Translations under genes and position numbers: made by a program
Notes under the pieces: model-generated
Told to the model about the DNA's origin: nothing
The model's database searches: none
Seen by the model: only the letters and a program-made list of their open reading frames with translations
Part shown: one piece after another, positions 1-6,211 of the stretch
Layout of the letters: the number at the start of each line of letters is the position of its first letter
Position numbering within the stretch: the stretch's first letter is position 1
DNA from: Streptosporangiaceae bacterium
GTDB taxonomy: Bacteria; Actinomycetota; Actinomycetes; Streptosporangiales; Streptosporangiaceae
Direction of reading: 5' to 3'
Assembly (NCBI GenBank): GCA_030050125.1
Contig: JASIJN010000443.1
Coordinates: 1-6,298, forward strand
DNA length: 6,298 bases

Positions 1-261
1 GGCCAGCTCGGTGATCGCGGTCACCCCGTCCATGCCGGGCATCCGCAGGTCCATCAGGATCACGTCGGGCCCGAGTGCCTGGGCGAGCCGCACCGCCTCG
101 GCGCCGTCGGCGGCCTCGCCCAGCACCTCGAACCCGGGGTCGGGCGCGAACATGCCGCTCAGCCCGTCCCTGACCACGGGATGGTCGTCGGCGATCAACA
201 GCGTGATCGGGCCTGCCGTCTCGCCGGCCCCGGCCCCAGCTCCAGCCCCGGCCCCGCTCAT
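1..261 (-). CDS. NarL/LuxR-family response regulator, receiver domain (3' part cut by window edge)
   Basis: Only the first 87 residues lie in the window. They form the start of a CheY-like receiver: beta-1 ITLLIADDHPVVRDGL, with the acidic pair D25-D26, then the phospho-acceptor D71 in ILMDLRMPGMDG. The DDHPVVRDGL and DLRMPGMDG wording is typical of the NarL/FixJ subfamily, so a C-terminal LuxR-type helix-turn-helix should follow beyond the left edge; that is inferred, not seen. The protein is the expected partner of the kinase just upstream, which would phosphorylate D71. Its ATG overlaps the kinase stop as ATGA (258-261). No Shine-Dalgarno is visible before it, so translation probably depends on termination and re-initiation. 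The N-terminus carries an unusual Gly-Ala alternation at residues 3-13 before the receiver fold, in a hexamer-repeat DNA stretch. The likely target is its own exporter operon, by analogy with similar systems. Confidence 0.93.
   Translation of the reverse strand, partial: MSGAGAGAGAGAGETAGPITLLIADDHPVVRDGLSGMFAPDPGFEVLGEAADGAEAVRLAQALGPDVILMDLRMPGMDGVTAITELA
258..261 (-). promoter_or_regulatory. ATGA stop/start overlap, kinase to response regulator
   Basis: The TGA stop of the kinase (258-260) and the ATG of the response regulator (259-261) share bases on the minus strand. The preceding 20 nt contain no purine-rich ribosome binding site. Translational coupling is therefore the most likely way the regulator is expressed, keeping kinase and regulator in a fixed ratio. 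Confidence 0.8.
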
Positions 262-1544
262 GTCGGCACGTCGGCCAGCGCGGCCGGGACGCAGGCCGAG
301 ATGGCCGTGCCAGCGCCCGGTTCCGATTCGACCTGCAGCCGTCCGGACAGGCCCTCGATCCGCTGCCGCATCGCGACCAGGCCGAACCCTCCGCCGGCCG
401 GTTCGCCGCCGTCGGCCGGTCGCCGGCCGGGGGCCGGCGCGCCCCCGTCGTGGTCGAAGCCGAGGCCGTCGTCGCGCACGTCCAGGGCGACCTCGTCGTC
501 CATGAACGAGATCGTCAGCCCGACCCGGGACGCCTGGGCGTGCCGGGCCACGTTGGCCAGCGCCTCCTGCGCCGTCCGCAGCAGCGCGACCTCGGCGTCC
601 GGCGGCAGCGGGCGCACCGTGCCGGTGGTCGTGACCTGGACCGGTATCCCGTTCAACGCCGACCAGCGCGCGGCGACCTCGGCCAGCGCCTCGGTCAGCC
701 GCCCGGTCTCCAGCGGCTCGGGGCGCAGCGCGTGCACCGATCGCCGGGCCTCGGACAGGCCCTCGCGGGCCAGCCTGGTGGCGGCCCGGACGTGCCGGCG
801 CCACGCGGCCGGGTCCTGGGCCGCCTGCTCGGCCGCCTGCAGCTGGGTGATGATCCCGGCCAGGCCCTGGGCCAGGGTGTCGTGGATCTCCCGCGCCATC
901 CGCTGCCGCTCGTCCAGGATCCCGGCCTCCCGGGCCTGGGTCAGCAGCTGCTCGTGCAGGCCCGCGTTCTCCGCCAGCGTGGCCTGGAGCCTGTGGTTGG
1001 CCTCGCTCACTTCGCCCAGGGCCCGCTCGCGTTCCTCGTTCTGCTGGCTGGCCTTCCTGTCCACCCAGACGGACGCGCAGATCAGGATCACGTTCAGGGC
1101 GACGATGGCCAGGTAGAGCACCAGGCCGAACAGGGTGGACTTGTCCACGCCGTACGCCTGCGCGGTACCGGAGATCAGCGCCACGGCGGCCGCCCCTGGC
1201 AGCCGCCACGGCCAGGGCAGCAGCCGGAACGCGTAGAAGTAGCCGGCGGGCGTGAAAAAGCCGTACCACGGGGCCTTGATCACCAGAAGGCCCAGGATCA
1301 CCACGAGGCCGGTGAAGAACAGCCCCATCATCCGCGGCCGGTCCCACCAGGCCGGGTGCAGCGTGAACATTCCCAGCATCCACGCCGCGGCCAGCCCGGA
1401 CAGGCCAAGGATCACCGGCGCCGGGCCGCCCTTGATGATCACGGTCAGCAGCGTGCAGAACGCCAGCAGCAGGTACGGCACCACGGTGACCCAGGCGGGC
1501 TGACCCGCCGCGGCCAGGAAGTGCCGTCCCGACCTACCGAACAT
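258..1544 (-). CDS. Sensor histidine kinase, NarL-type (HisKA_3 / HATPase_c), membrane bound
   Basis: A 428-residue kinase. Residues about 16-160 hold five or six hydrophobic segments (roughly 17-37, 41-61, 72-91, possibly 95-111, 114-131, 138-159) with short loops, so it probably senses something in or at the membrane. A charged, probably coiled-coil linker (about 163-208) leads to the HisKA_3 dimerisation box ERQRMAREIHDTLAQGLAG, with H221 as the phospho-acceptor. The ATPase domain has an N box around N331 (RTAQEALANVARHA), a G1 box DDGLGF at 358-363 and a G2 box GGGFGLVAMRQR at 384-395. A Gly/Pro-rich loop between G1 and G2 is probably the flexible ATP lid. The ATG at 1544 follows a good Shine-Dalgarno (GGAGGG on the minus strand, at 1550-1555, 5 nt before the start). 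It lies 21 nt after the permease and overlaps the response regulator by 4 nt. Membrane-embedded input domains of this kind occur in DesK-like and LiaS-like kinases; the stimulus cannot be read from the sequence. Confidence 0.95.
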   Translation of the reverse strand: MFGRSGRHFLAAAGQPAWVTVVPYLLLAFCTLLTVIIKGGPAPVILGLSGLAAAWMLGMFTLHPAWWDRPRMMGLFFTGLVVILGLLVIKAPWYGFFTPAGYFYAFRLLPWPWRLPGAAAVALISGTAQAYGVDKSTLFGLVLYLAIVALNVILICASVWVDRKASQQNEERERALGEVSEANHRLQATLAENAGLHEQLLTQAREAGILDERQRMAREIHDTLAQGLAGIITQLQAAEQAAQDPAAWRRHVRAATRLAREGLSEARRSVHALRPEPLETGRLTEALAEVAARWSALNGIPVQVTTTGTVRPLPPDAEVALLRTAQEALANVARHAQASRVGLTISFMDDEVALDVRDDGLGFDHDGGAPAPGRRPADGGEPAGGGFGLVAMRQRIEGLSGRLQVESEPGAGTAISACVPAALADVPT

Positions 1545-1565
1545 CTGAGCCCTCCGCGCGTTCGT

Positions 1566-2342
1566 CTACTCCCACCGAAACAACTTAGCCGCCGCGAGCC
1601 CGCAACCCACCGCGTAAGCCGCCATGGTCAGCAGCTGCAGCGGGTGCGGCCAGTGACCGAGCCAGGCGTCCTGCAGCGCCTGGACCGCCGCGCCGAGCGG
1701 GGTGGCGTGGCTGAAATGGCGCAGGCCGGCCGGCATGACCGGGATCGGGAAGAACAGCCCGGCGAAGAACATCATCGGAAAGAGCAGGAAGATCCCGATT
1801 CCCTGAGCGGTCTGGCTGCTCGGCGCCACCGCGGCGATGAGCAGCCCGACGGACAGCATCGCGGCGGCGCCGAGCAGCGCGGCCACGATGAACCCGGCGG
1901 CCTGCCGCGGCAGGGAGATGCCGTACCCGATCCTGGCCACCGCGAGGATCAGGACCACCATGACCGCGATGATCGCCAGGTTCGCCAGCAGCTGGGCGGC
2001 GAGCACCCGGACCGGGCCGGCCGGGGTGGTCTGCAGACGGCGCAGGACGCCCCGCTCCCGGTAGCTGGCCAGCGCCATCGGCAGATAGGTCAGCGAGAGC
2101 AGGGCCAGCGAGTACGCGATGAGGATCGGCACGTAGGCATCGAGCAGGGTGTAGCCGTCCAGCGATGCCCGTCGCTGGGTGTAGAACGGGATCGCGCCGA
2201 AGATCACCAGCAGGACCAGCGGGACCGCCAGCCGGACGAAGAACCTGGCTCCCTCGCGCCCGATCAGCTTCAGCTCGGTGGCGGTGAGCCGGGCCAGCGC
2301 GCCGCCGCCGGCGGCGGCGCGCGGCCGCGCGGCGAGTGTCAT
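1566..2342 (-). CDS. ABC-2 type exporter permease
   Basis: A 258-residue integral membrane protein, the usual length for a single-domain ABC-2 permease (DrrB/NodJ/YvfS type). Six hydrophobic segments are visible, about residues 35-53, 67-91, 112-137, 147-172, 180-200 and 235-252. The cytoplasmic stretch after segment 2, RERGVLRRLQTTPAGP (95-110), matches the family pattern of an E-x-G-x-x-x-x-L-x-x-x-P coupling region that contacts the ATPase. FFAGLFFPIPVMPAGLRHFSH (segment 5 and the next loop, about 192-212) is also typical, with the small amphipathic stretch before the last helix. It would form the membrane channel as a homodimer with two copies of the ATPase encoded just upstream. The ATG overlaps the ATPase stop (ATGA, 2339-2342) and has a strong Shine-Dalgarno. 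The first codons are extremely GC-rich and contain a perfect palindrome. The substrate is unknown; drugs, peptides or lipids are all possible for this family. Confidence 0.94.
   Translation of the reverse strand: MTLAARPRAAAGGGALARLTATELKLIGREGARFFVRLAVPLVLLVIFGAIPFYTQRRASLDGYTLLDAYVPILIAYSLALLSLTYLPMALASYRERGVLRRLQTTPAGPVRVLAAQLLANLAIIAVMVVLILAVARIGYGISLPRQAAGFIVAALLGAAAMLSVGLLIAAVAPSSQTAQGIGIFLLFPMMFFAGLFFPIPVMPAGLRHFSHATPLGAAVQALQDAWLGHWPHPLQLLTMAAYAVGCGLAAAKLFRWE
2297..2322 (-). repeat. 26-bp perfect palindrome inside the first codons of the permease
   Basis: The two 13-nt halves are exact reverse complements, centred between 2309 and 2310. The palindrome covers codons 7-16 of the permease, where runs of GCC (Ala) and GGC (Gly) codons are complementary to one another. 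A second, 14-nt palindrome (2318-2331) overlaps it and reaches codon 4. In mRNA this could form a stable hairpin close to the start codon. It may equally be a by-product of GC-rich Ala/Gly codons. Confidence 0.6.
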
Positions 2343-3298
2343 CGTCCCTCCTCGTCCTGGTCGACCTGGCCGGTCGGGTGGCCCGGGCCGGCGAGGGCGT
2401 GCCTGCCGGTCAGGGCGACGAACGCGTCCTCCAGGCTGGCCTGGTCCACCCGCAGCTGCCGGGCCACGATCTGGTTGCGGGCCAGCACGGCGGTGACCGC
2501 GTTGAGCGCGTTGTCGCTGCCTGTGATCACCACGACATCGCCCCGGCGGACGACGCTGGTCACGTCGGGCAGGCCGGCCAGCAGCGCGTCGTCGAACGGC
2601 ACGGACGGCCGGAACTGGATCCGCTGCCCCGCCTGGACCCGCTCGGCCAGCTCGGCCGGGGTGCCGGACGCGACGACCCGGCCCGCGTCGATCAGCACGA
2701 CGCGGTCACACAGCCGCTCGGCCTCCTCCATGAAGTGGGTGACCAGCAGGATCGTGACCCCGCGGGCGCGCACGTCCTCGATCAGTTCCCAGGTGCCGCG
2801 CCTGGCCTGCGGGTCCAGGCCGGTGGTGAGCTCGTCGAGCACGGCCAGCCGCGGGCTGCCGAGCAGCGCCAGCGCGATCGAGACCCGTTGCTTCTGGCCG
2901 CCGGACAGCTTGCCGAATCTCGTCCTGGCCTGCCCGGACAGGCCGAGCATGTCCATCAGCGCCCGCCAGTCGGCCGGGGCCCGGTAGAAGGAGCTGTAGA
3001 GCTCGAGGGCCTCGGCGACCCGCAGCCCGTCGGGCAGCTGGCTGTCCTGGAGCTGCACGCCGAGCCGCTGGGTCAGCTCGGCGCGCTGCCGCCGGGGGTC
3101 GAGCCCGAGCACGCTGATCTCGCCCCGGTCCGGGGTACGCAGCCCCTCGATGCATTCCACGGTCGTGGTCTTGCCCGCGCCGTTGGGCCCGAGGATCCCG
3201 AAGATCTCGCCCGCCCCGACGGTCAGGGAAATGTCGTCGACCGCCACCGTGTCCCGGTAGCTCTTGCGCAGGTGCCGTACTTCGATGACTGCTGGCAT
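2339..3298 (-). CDS. ABC exporter ATP-binding protein (DrrA/CcmA-like)
   Basis: 319 residues from the chosen ATG at 3298. The nucleotide-binding domain is complete: Walker A GPNGAGKTT (37-45), Q-loop glutamine at about 84 (GVQLQDSQ), signature LSGGQKQR (131-138), Walker B LAVLDE (151-156, catalytic E156), D-loop TTGLDP (158-163) and switch histidine H188 (VTHFMEEAE). Residues about 225-298 form the C-terminal extension common in DrrA-type ATPases, ending with LEDAFVALTG (289-298). It would hydrolyse ATP to power the permease encoded immediately downstream. The start is chosen because MPAVIEVRHLRKSY begins the fold at its normal place. The reading frame stays open upstream to 3997, but that part runs antisense across a terminator-like hairpin and the next gene and shows no family resemblance. 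No clear Shine-Dalgarno precedes the ATG; the minus strand reads GACGCTGATGAC directly before it, so a leaderless or weakly initiated transcript is possible. It is the first gene of the four-gene operon. Confidence 0.94.
   Translation of the reverse strand: MPAVIEVRHLRKSYRDTVAVDDISLTVGAGEIFGILGPNGAGKTTTVECIEGLRTPDRGEISVLGLDPRRQRAELTQRLGVQLQDSQLPDGLRVAEALELYSSFYRAPADWRALMDMLGLSGQARTRFGKLSGGQKQRVSIALALLGSPRLAVLDELTTGLDPQARRGTWELIEDVRARGVTILLVTHFMEEAERLCDRVVLIDAGRVVASGTPAELAERVQAGQRIQFRPSVPFDDALLAGLPDVTSVVRRGDVVVITGSDNALNAVTAVLARNQIVARQLRVDQASLEDAFVALTGRHALAGPGHPTGQVDQDEEGR
2346..2353 (-). promoter_or_regulatory. Shine-Dalgarno of the permease, embedded in the ATPase 3' end
   Basis: The minus strand reads GAGGAGGG here, with the AGGAGG core at 2347-2352 lying 4 nt before the permease ATG. 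The same bases encode the final Glu-Glu-Gly of the ATPase. This fixes the permease start and ties its translation to the end of the ATPase gene. Confidence 0.85.
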
Positions 3299-3444
3299 GT
3301 CATCAGCGTCGCAACCCGGCGCGCCGGTTCGCGTCGTCCGGCCAGCCAGACCTGGCGGACGGCCGGCCGAACCGCGGATCGGCCGGATGACCGGACCGCA
3401 TCCACCGATCGGCTGACGCGCGGCGCGGGCCGATCGCGCCGGGG
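3299..3444 (-). other. Intergenic region upstream of the exporter operon
   Basis: This 146-nt non-coding stretch should hold the promoter of the ABC/two-component operon, but I see no convincing -35/-10 pair. GACGCT just before the ATPase ATG has the A and T expected at the two most conserved -10 positions and would suit a leaderless transcript, but this is weak. GATCGGC-type words recur (3377, 3407 and, inverted, 3429). Two of them form the hairpin listed separately. Confidence 0.35.
3406..3436 (-). terminator. Terminator-like hairpin after the membrane protein gene
   Basis: CGATCGGC (3406-3413) and GCCGATCG (3429-3436) are perfect 8-nt reverse complements around a 15-nt GC-rich loop. On the minus strand the hairpin begins 8 nt after the stop of the membrane protein gene. 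No T-run follows, which is common for actinobacterial terminators but weakens the call. The same inverted repeat could instead be an operator for the exporter operon that starts further down. Confidence 0.5.
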
Positions 3445-4170
3445 TCAGGCCGGCAGGCCCGGCTGCTGGGTGATCAGCACGATCGAGACGATCAGCAGCG
3501 CCGTCCCGAACGTGATCAGCGAGTAGCGCACGCCGTACATCTTGAACGAGCTGCCCACGCCGACCAGGAACAGCACCGCGGCGAGGAAGACCGTGATCCG
3601 GACGTAGTTGTCGGCGGTCGAACCGTCCGCGCTGCCCTGGCTGAACTTGGCGTCGGCCTGGTTGTCGAGCGCATTGCCCTGCGCCTGGGCAGGCAGTTTG
3701 TACTGGGGCATGTATGTCGGGCCCGGAGGGGCCTTCGGGTTGTTCAGCGGGTCGGTCGCCATCCAGGCGTCGAACGCGACCCGGAACTGGGGCCGGAACC
3801 GGCGTATCGCGATCGCCTCCTTCTGCGGGCTGTTCAGGGTGAAGGCGATGAACCACGCGTTGAAGGTCGAGGCGTCGAAGTTGCGGGTCGAGATGGCCGA
3901 GAGGTCGTCCCGGGTCGCCAGGTTGCGCAGCGTTGACGACTGCGCCAGGTCGATTCGCGACGCCGTGGCCCACTTGGACGCCGAGTAACCGGCCCACGCG
4001 GCCGTGATCGTGACCAGCGCCAGCAACACGGCCTCGCAGACCTGCACGATGCGCGAATGCCTGTCGGCGCCCTCGGCGCGCCGCTCGCCATCCCCGGCCT
4101 CGTCGTGCCCCTTCTCCGCGTGCTCGTGCAGTTGCTTGCCGGCCTCGATCGGGTTGAGCGCTTCCCCCAT
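3445..4170 (-). CDS. Conserved membrane protein of unknown function (three predicted helices)
   Basis: 241 residues. The N-terminus (1-40) is strongly charged and His/Glu/Lys-rich. Hydrophobic helices lie at about 41-62, 191-210 and 216-235. Between helix 1 and helix 2 is a domain of about 128 residues whose core (about 123-160) reads RRFRPQFRVAFDAWMATDPL followed by NNPKAPPGPTYMPQY. This Phe/Arg/Pro-rich signature looks strongly conserved, and I recall similar wording in uncharacterised actinobacterial and proteobacterial membrane proteins, but I cannot give a family name with certainty. No catalytic motif is recognisable. The ATG at 4170 is preceded by a G-run (4175-4180, 4 nt before the start) acting as ribosome binding site; the open frame upstream of it is non-coding in character. 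It is transcribed alone or ahead of the exporter operon, and is divergent from the FMN reductase. Sidedness of the central domain is unclear because it contains many arginines. Confidence 0.85.
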   Translation of the reverse strand: MGEALNPIEAGKQLHEHAEKGHDEAGDGERRAEGADRHSRIVQVCEAVLLALVTITAAWAGYSASKWATASRIDLAQSSTLRNLATRDDLSAISTRNFDASTFNAWFIAFTLNSPQKEAIAIRRFRPQFRVAFDAWMATDPLNNPKAPPGPTYMPQYKLPAQAQGNALDNQADAKFSQGSADGSTADNYVRITVFLAAVLFLVGVGSSFKMYGVRYSLITFGTALLIVSIVLITQQPGLPA

Positions 4171-4181
4171 CAAGCCCCCCG

Positions 4182-4197
4182 GATGATCACCCTGAGC
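4182..4197 (+). repeat. GATGATCA-CCC-TGAGC element (copy 1)
   Basis: This 16-nt element matches copy 2 at 4360-4376 (GATGATCA, GGGC, TGAGC), differing only in the middle spacer and by one inserted base. It starts 12 nt outside the membrane protein start codon and overlaps the likely transcription start, which suits an operator. Confidence 0.5.
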
Positions 4198-4358
4198 ATA
4201 CCGAAGGGCCACTGAGAGCATTTGAACGCACCGTCTCGGGGCCAGCCCCGCCGTGCCGGTCGAGTCGTTGGCCGACGACCCGTTCCCGGTCGTCCGGGAC
4301 GGCCGGACCCCCCGGCCGCGGCCGACGGCCAGGGCGCCTGGCCGCGCTGGCTGACCTG

Positions 4359-4385
4359 AGATGATCAGGGCTGAGCCGATCATCT
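4359..4385 (+). repeat. Inverted repeat with copy 2 of the GATGATCA element, next to the FMN reductase ribosome binding site
   Basis: AGATGATC (4359-4366) and GATCATCT (4378-4385) are perfect 8-nt reverse complements separated by 11 nt, with a 19-bp centre-to-centre distance. That geometry suits a dimeric repressor. In RNA the same bases would make a hairpin ending directly against the Shine-Dalgarno at 4386. The left part belongs to the direct repeat shared with 4182-4197. Confidence 0.55.
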
Positions 4386-4392
4386 GGGAGGG
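4386..4392 (+). promoter_or_regulatory. Shine-Dalgarno of the FMN reductase
   Basis: GGGAGGG lies 4 nt before the ATG at 4397. It decides this start over the in-frame ATG at 4361, which lies inside the inverted repeat and has no ribosome binding site. Confidence 0.85.
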
Positions 4393-4396
4393 CGTC

Positions 4397-5008
4397 ATGG
4401 CGGGTCCGGTACGAGTCGTCGGCCTGGGCGGGTCCCTGCGGGCCGAGTCCACCAGCCGGACCGCGCTGCGGGTCGCGCTGGACGGCGCGGCAGCGGCGGG
4501 CGCCGAGGTGGAGCTGGTCGGGGTCCGCGACCTCGACCTGCCCCTGTACACCGCCGAGCACGCGATCCCGCCGGCCGCCCAGGAGTTCGCGGACACCGCG
4601 TACGCGTGCGACGCGATGATCTGGAGCAGCCCGACCTACCAGGGATCGGTGAGCGGCTCGTTCAAGAACGTGCTGGACTGGCTGATCTTGCTGGCCGAGC
4701 GGCAGCCGCCGTACCTGTCGAACAAGCCGGTGGGGCTGGTGACGACGGCCGGCGGCGTCCAGGGGCTGCAGGCCATCAACACGATGGACTTCATCGCCCG
4801 GTCGCTGCGCGCCTGGAGCGTGCCGGTGGTGCTGCCGGTGTCCCAGTCATGGAAGTCGTTCGACCCCGACGGGCGCCTGATCGACGAGGGCGTCGCCGCC
4901 CAGCTGCGCGGGCTCGGCGCCGAGGTCGTGCGCGCCGCCAGTCAGTTCCGCGGCGAGGGCACCTGCGACTACGCCGACGAAAGGCAGTTCGCGGCCGCGA
5001 GCCGATGA
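4397..5008 (+). CDS. NAD(P)H-dependent FMN reductase (flavodoxin-like fold)
   Basis: 203 residues, the normal length for the NADPH-dependent FMN reductase family (SsuE, azoreductase and ChrR-like quinone/chromate reductases). The N-terminal GGSLRAESTS (11-20) is the FMN phosphate loop. SSPTYQGSVSGSFKNVLDWL (77-96) is the family hallmark that packs on the isoalloxazine ring, and TTAGG (116-120) is the third flavin-contacting loop. The protein would transfer hydride from NAD(P)H to FMN or to a quinone-like acceptor in the cytoplasm. The exact electron acceptor cannot be told from sequence, and no monooxygenase partner lies nearby. It is divergent from the membrane protein gene and shares its intergenic motif, so co-regulation is possible. 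It converges on xylA, whose stop is 39 nt away. Confidence 0.92.
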   Translation: MAGPVRVVGLGGSLRAESTSRTALRVALDGAAAAGAEVELVGVRDLDLPLYTAEHAIPPAAQEFADTAYACDAMIWSSPTYQGSVSGSFKNVLDWLILLAERQPPYLSNKPVGLVTTAGGVQGLQAINTMDFIARSLRAWSVPVVLPVSQSWKSFDPDGRLIDEGVAAQLRGLGAEVVRAASQFRGEGTCDYADERQFAAASR

Positions 5009-5015
5009 CCTCGCC

Positions 5016-5034
5016 CCGCGGTCTTGCCTCGCGG
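5016..5034. terminator. Weak hairpin between convergent FMN reductase and xylA
   Basis: CCGCG (5016-5020) and CGCGG (5030-5034) can pair around a 9-nt loop, followed by a GC-rich run with further self-complementarity (GGCCCGGGGCC at 5033-5043). Its place in the 39-nt convergent gap suits a bidirectional terminator. The stem is short and there is no T-run. Confidence 0.3.
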
Positions 5035-5047
5035 CCCGGGGCCGGCC

Positions 5048-6211
5048 CTAACGCACGCCGTAGAGGTACTCGAGCGCGAGCTGGTCCAGCCGCTCGAAGG
5101 CCATGCCGCGCTCGCCGAGCGCCACCACGTCCGGGGTGAAGCCGCGGATGTCGCGCCAGGTCTCGCCGTCGGCGAGCGTCGGCAGCGCCAGCTCGGGCAC
5201 CCGGGCCGCCGCCAGCGCCTCGGTCACCTCGGGGTCGGCGCGGAACGCCCGCGTCTTCTCCCGCAGGATGAGGTAATTGCGCATGCAGGCGGCGGCCGAC
5301 GCCCATACCCCGGCGTCGTCCTCGGTCCGCGGCGGCTTGAAATCGAAGTGCACCGGCCCCTCGTAGCCGCCGGCCTCCAGCGCGTCCACGACCCAGAACG
5401 CGCCGCGGGCGTTGCCGGCCCCGAACCGCAGGTCCTGGTCGTAGCGCGGGCCGTGCTGGCCGTTGAGGTCGATGTGGAAGAGCTTCCCGTGCCACAGCGC
5501 CTGGGTGATCGCGTGGGCGTAGTTGAGCCCCGACATCTCCTCGTGCCCGACCTCGGGATTGAGGCCCACCAGCTCGGGATGCTCGAGCTCGTTGATGAAC
5601 GCGAGCGCGTGCCCGGCGGTGGGCAGCAGGATGTCGCCGCGCGGCTCGTTGGGCTTCGGCTCGATCGCGAAGCGCAGGTGGTATCCCTGGTCGAGCAGGT
5701 ACCCGCAGAGGATGTCGTAGGCCTCCTTGAGCCGGTCCAGCGCCGCCCGCACGTCCTTGCTCGCGCCGGACTCGGCGCCGTCGCGGCCACCCCAGCAGAC
5801 GTAGACCCGGGCCCCCAGCTCCTCGGCCAGGTCCAGGTTCCGCATGACCTTGGCCAGCGCGAACCGTCGCACGTCGCGATGGTTGGCGGTGAACCCGCCC
5901 TCCTTGAAGATCGGGTGGCTGAACAGGTTCGTGGTCGCGGTGGTCACGACCAGGCCGGTCTCGTCCAGCGCCTTGCGGAACGCCGCGATCCTCTCGCCCC
6001 GTTCCTCGTCGGTGTCGTCGAACCCGAACACGTCGTTGTCGTGGAAGTTCACGCCGTAGGCGCCGAGCTGCGCCAGCTTGCGCACCGCGCGCTCGGCCGG
6101 CATCGGCGGGCGGACCGCGCCGCCGAACACGTCCACCCCCTGCCAGCCCACGGTCCATATCCCGAACGAGAACCTGTCGCCGGGCGTCGGCGCGAAGCGG
6201 TCTGTAGTCAC
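5048..6211 (-). CDS. xylA: Xylose isomerase
   Basis: 387 residues, matching the short class I enzymes of Streptomyces and Actinoplanes (about 388-394). It interconverts D-xylose and D-xylulose, and usually D-glucose and D-fructose, in the cytoplasm. All active-site residues are present, shifted by three from Streptomyces numbering: H57 and D60 (FHDND), W19, F97 and W140 lining the pocket, E184 and K186 (IEPKPNEP), E220 and H223 (NPEVGHEEM), D248 (HIDLNGQ), D258 and D260 (RYDQDLRFG) and D290 (HFDFKP). These make up the two divalent metal sites and the hydride-shift site, so the enzyme should be active. The start is GTG at 6211, with AAAGGA on the minus strand 7 nt upstream. The GTG overlaps the stop of the preceding gene (GTGA). 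The C-terminal tail (about 320-387) is the usual tetramer-forming arm. The stop is TAG. Confidence 0.97.
   Translation of the reverse strand: MTTDRFAPTPGDRFSFGIWTVGWQGVDVFGGAVRPPMPAERAVRKLAQLGAYGVNFHDNDVFGFDDTDEERGERIAAFRKALDETGLVVTTATTNLFSHPIFKEGGFTANHRDVRRFALAKVMRNLDLAEELGARVYVCWGGRDGAESGASKDVRAALDRLKEAYDILCGYLLDQGYHLRFAIEPKPNEPRGDILLPTAGHALAFINELEHPELVGLNPEVGHEEMSGLNYAHAITQALWHGKLFHIDLNGQHGPRYDQDLRFGAGNARGAFWVVDALEAGGYEGPVHFDFKPPRTEDDAGVWASAAACMRNYLILREKTRAFRADPEVTEALAAARVPELALPTLADGETWRDIRGFTPDVVALGERGMAFERLDQLALEYLYGVR
6208..6211 (-). promoter_or_regulatory. GTGA stop/start overlap, xylB to xylA
   Basis: The TGA stop of the upstream gene (6208-6210) and the GTG start of xylA (6209-6211) overlap by 4 nt. 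This indicates one transcript and coupled translation of the two xylose genes. Confidence 0.8.

Larger units (their letters stand above)
4171..4396. promoter_or_regulatory. Divergent promoter region between membrane protein and FMN reductase
   Basis: Both genes are read outward from this 226-nt region. On the minus strand, TATGCT (4195-4200) is a reasonable -10 for the membrane protein gene and would start transcription near 4186-4189, but no good -35 is seen. On the plus strand no convincing promoter pair was found. The word CTGAG occurs four times (4192, 4212, 4356, 4371), and GATGATCA occurs near each gene. Confidence 0.5.

Noticed and set aside
2297..2331. Palindrome as a transcription factor operator or mobile element end
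   Set aside because: It lies inside coding sequence, is made only of G and C, and is explained by Ala and Gly codons; no target duplication or transposase is near.
450..2987. An 845-codon open frame on the plus strand
   Set aside because: It lies antisense to the ATPase, permease and kinase, all of which have complete motifs. Its product is rich in R, G, Q, P and H without any domain. Long antisense frames are expected where third positions are nearly all G or C.
3299..3997. N-terminal extension of the ABC ATPase by 233 codons
   Set aside because: The extension crosses a hairpin and runs through the membrane protein gene in another frame. ABC ATPases of this family begin a few residues before the first strand, as the ATG at 3298 does.
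4361..4396. Earlier ATG (4361) for the FMN reductase
   Set aside because: It sits inside the inverted repeat without a ribosome binding site, whereas the ATG at 4397 has GGGAGGG in place and puts GGSLRAES at the usual distance from the N-terminus.
4171..4596. N-terminal extension of the membrane protein into the intergenic region and FMN reductase gene
   Set aside because: It would run antisense through the reductase and its leader. The ATG at 4170 has a G-rich ribosome site and a -10-like TATGCT at the right distance.
4791..6158. A 455-codon minus-strand frame overlapping xylA
   Set aside because: It is the +1/-1 companion frame of xylA, with arginine- and glycine-rich composition and no family resemblance.
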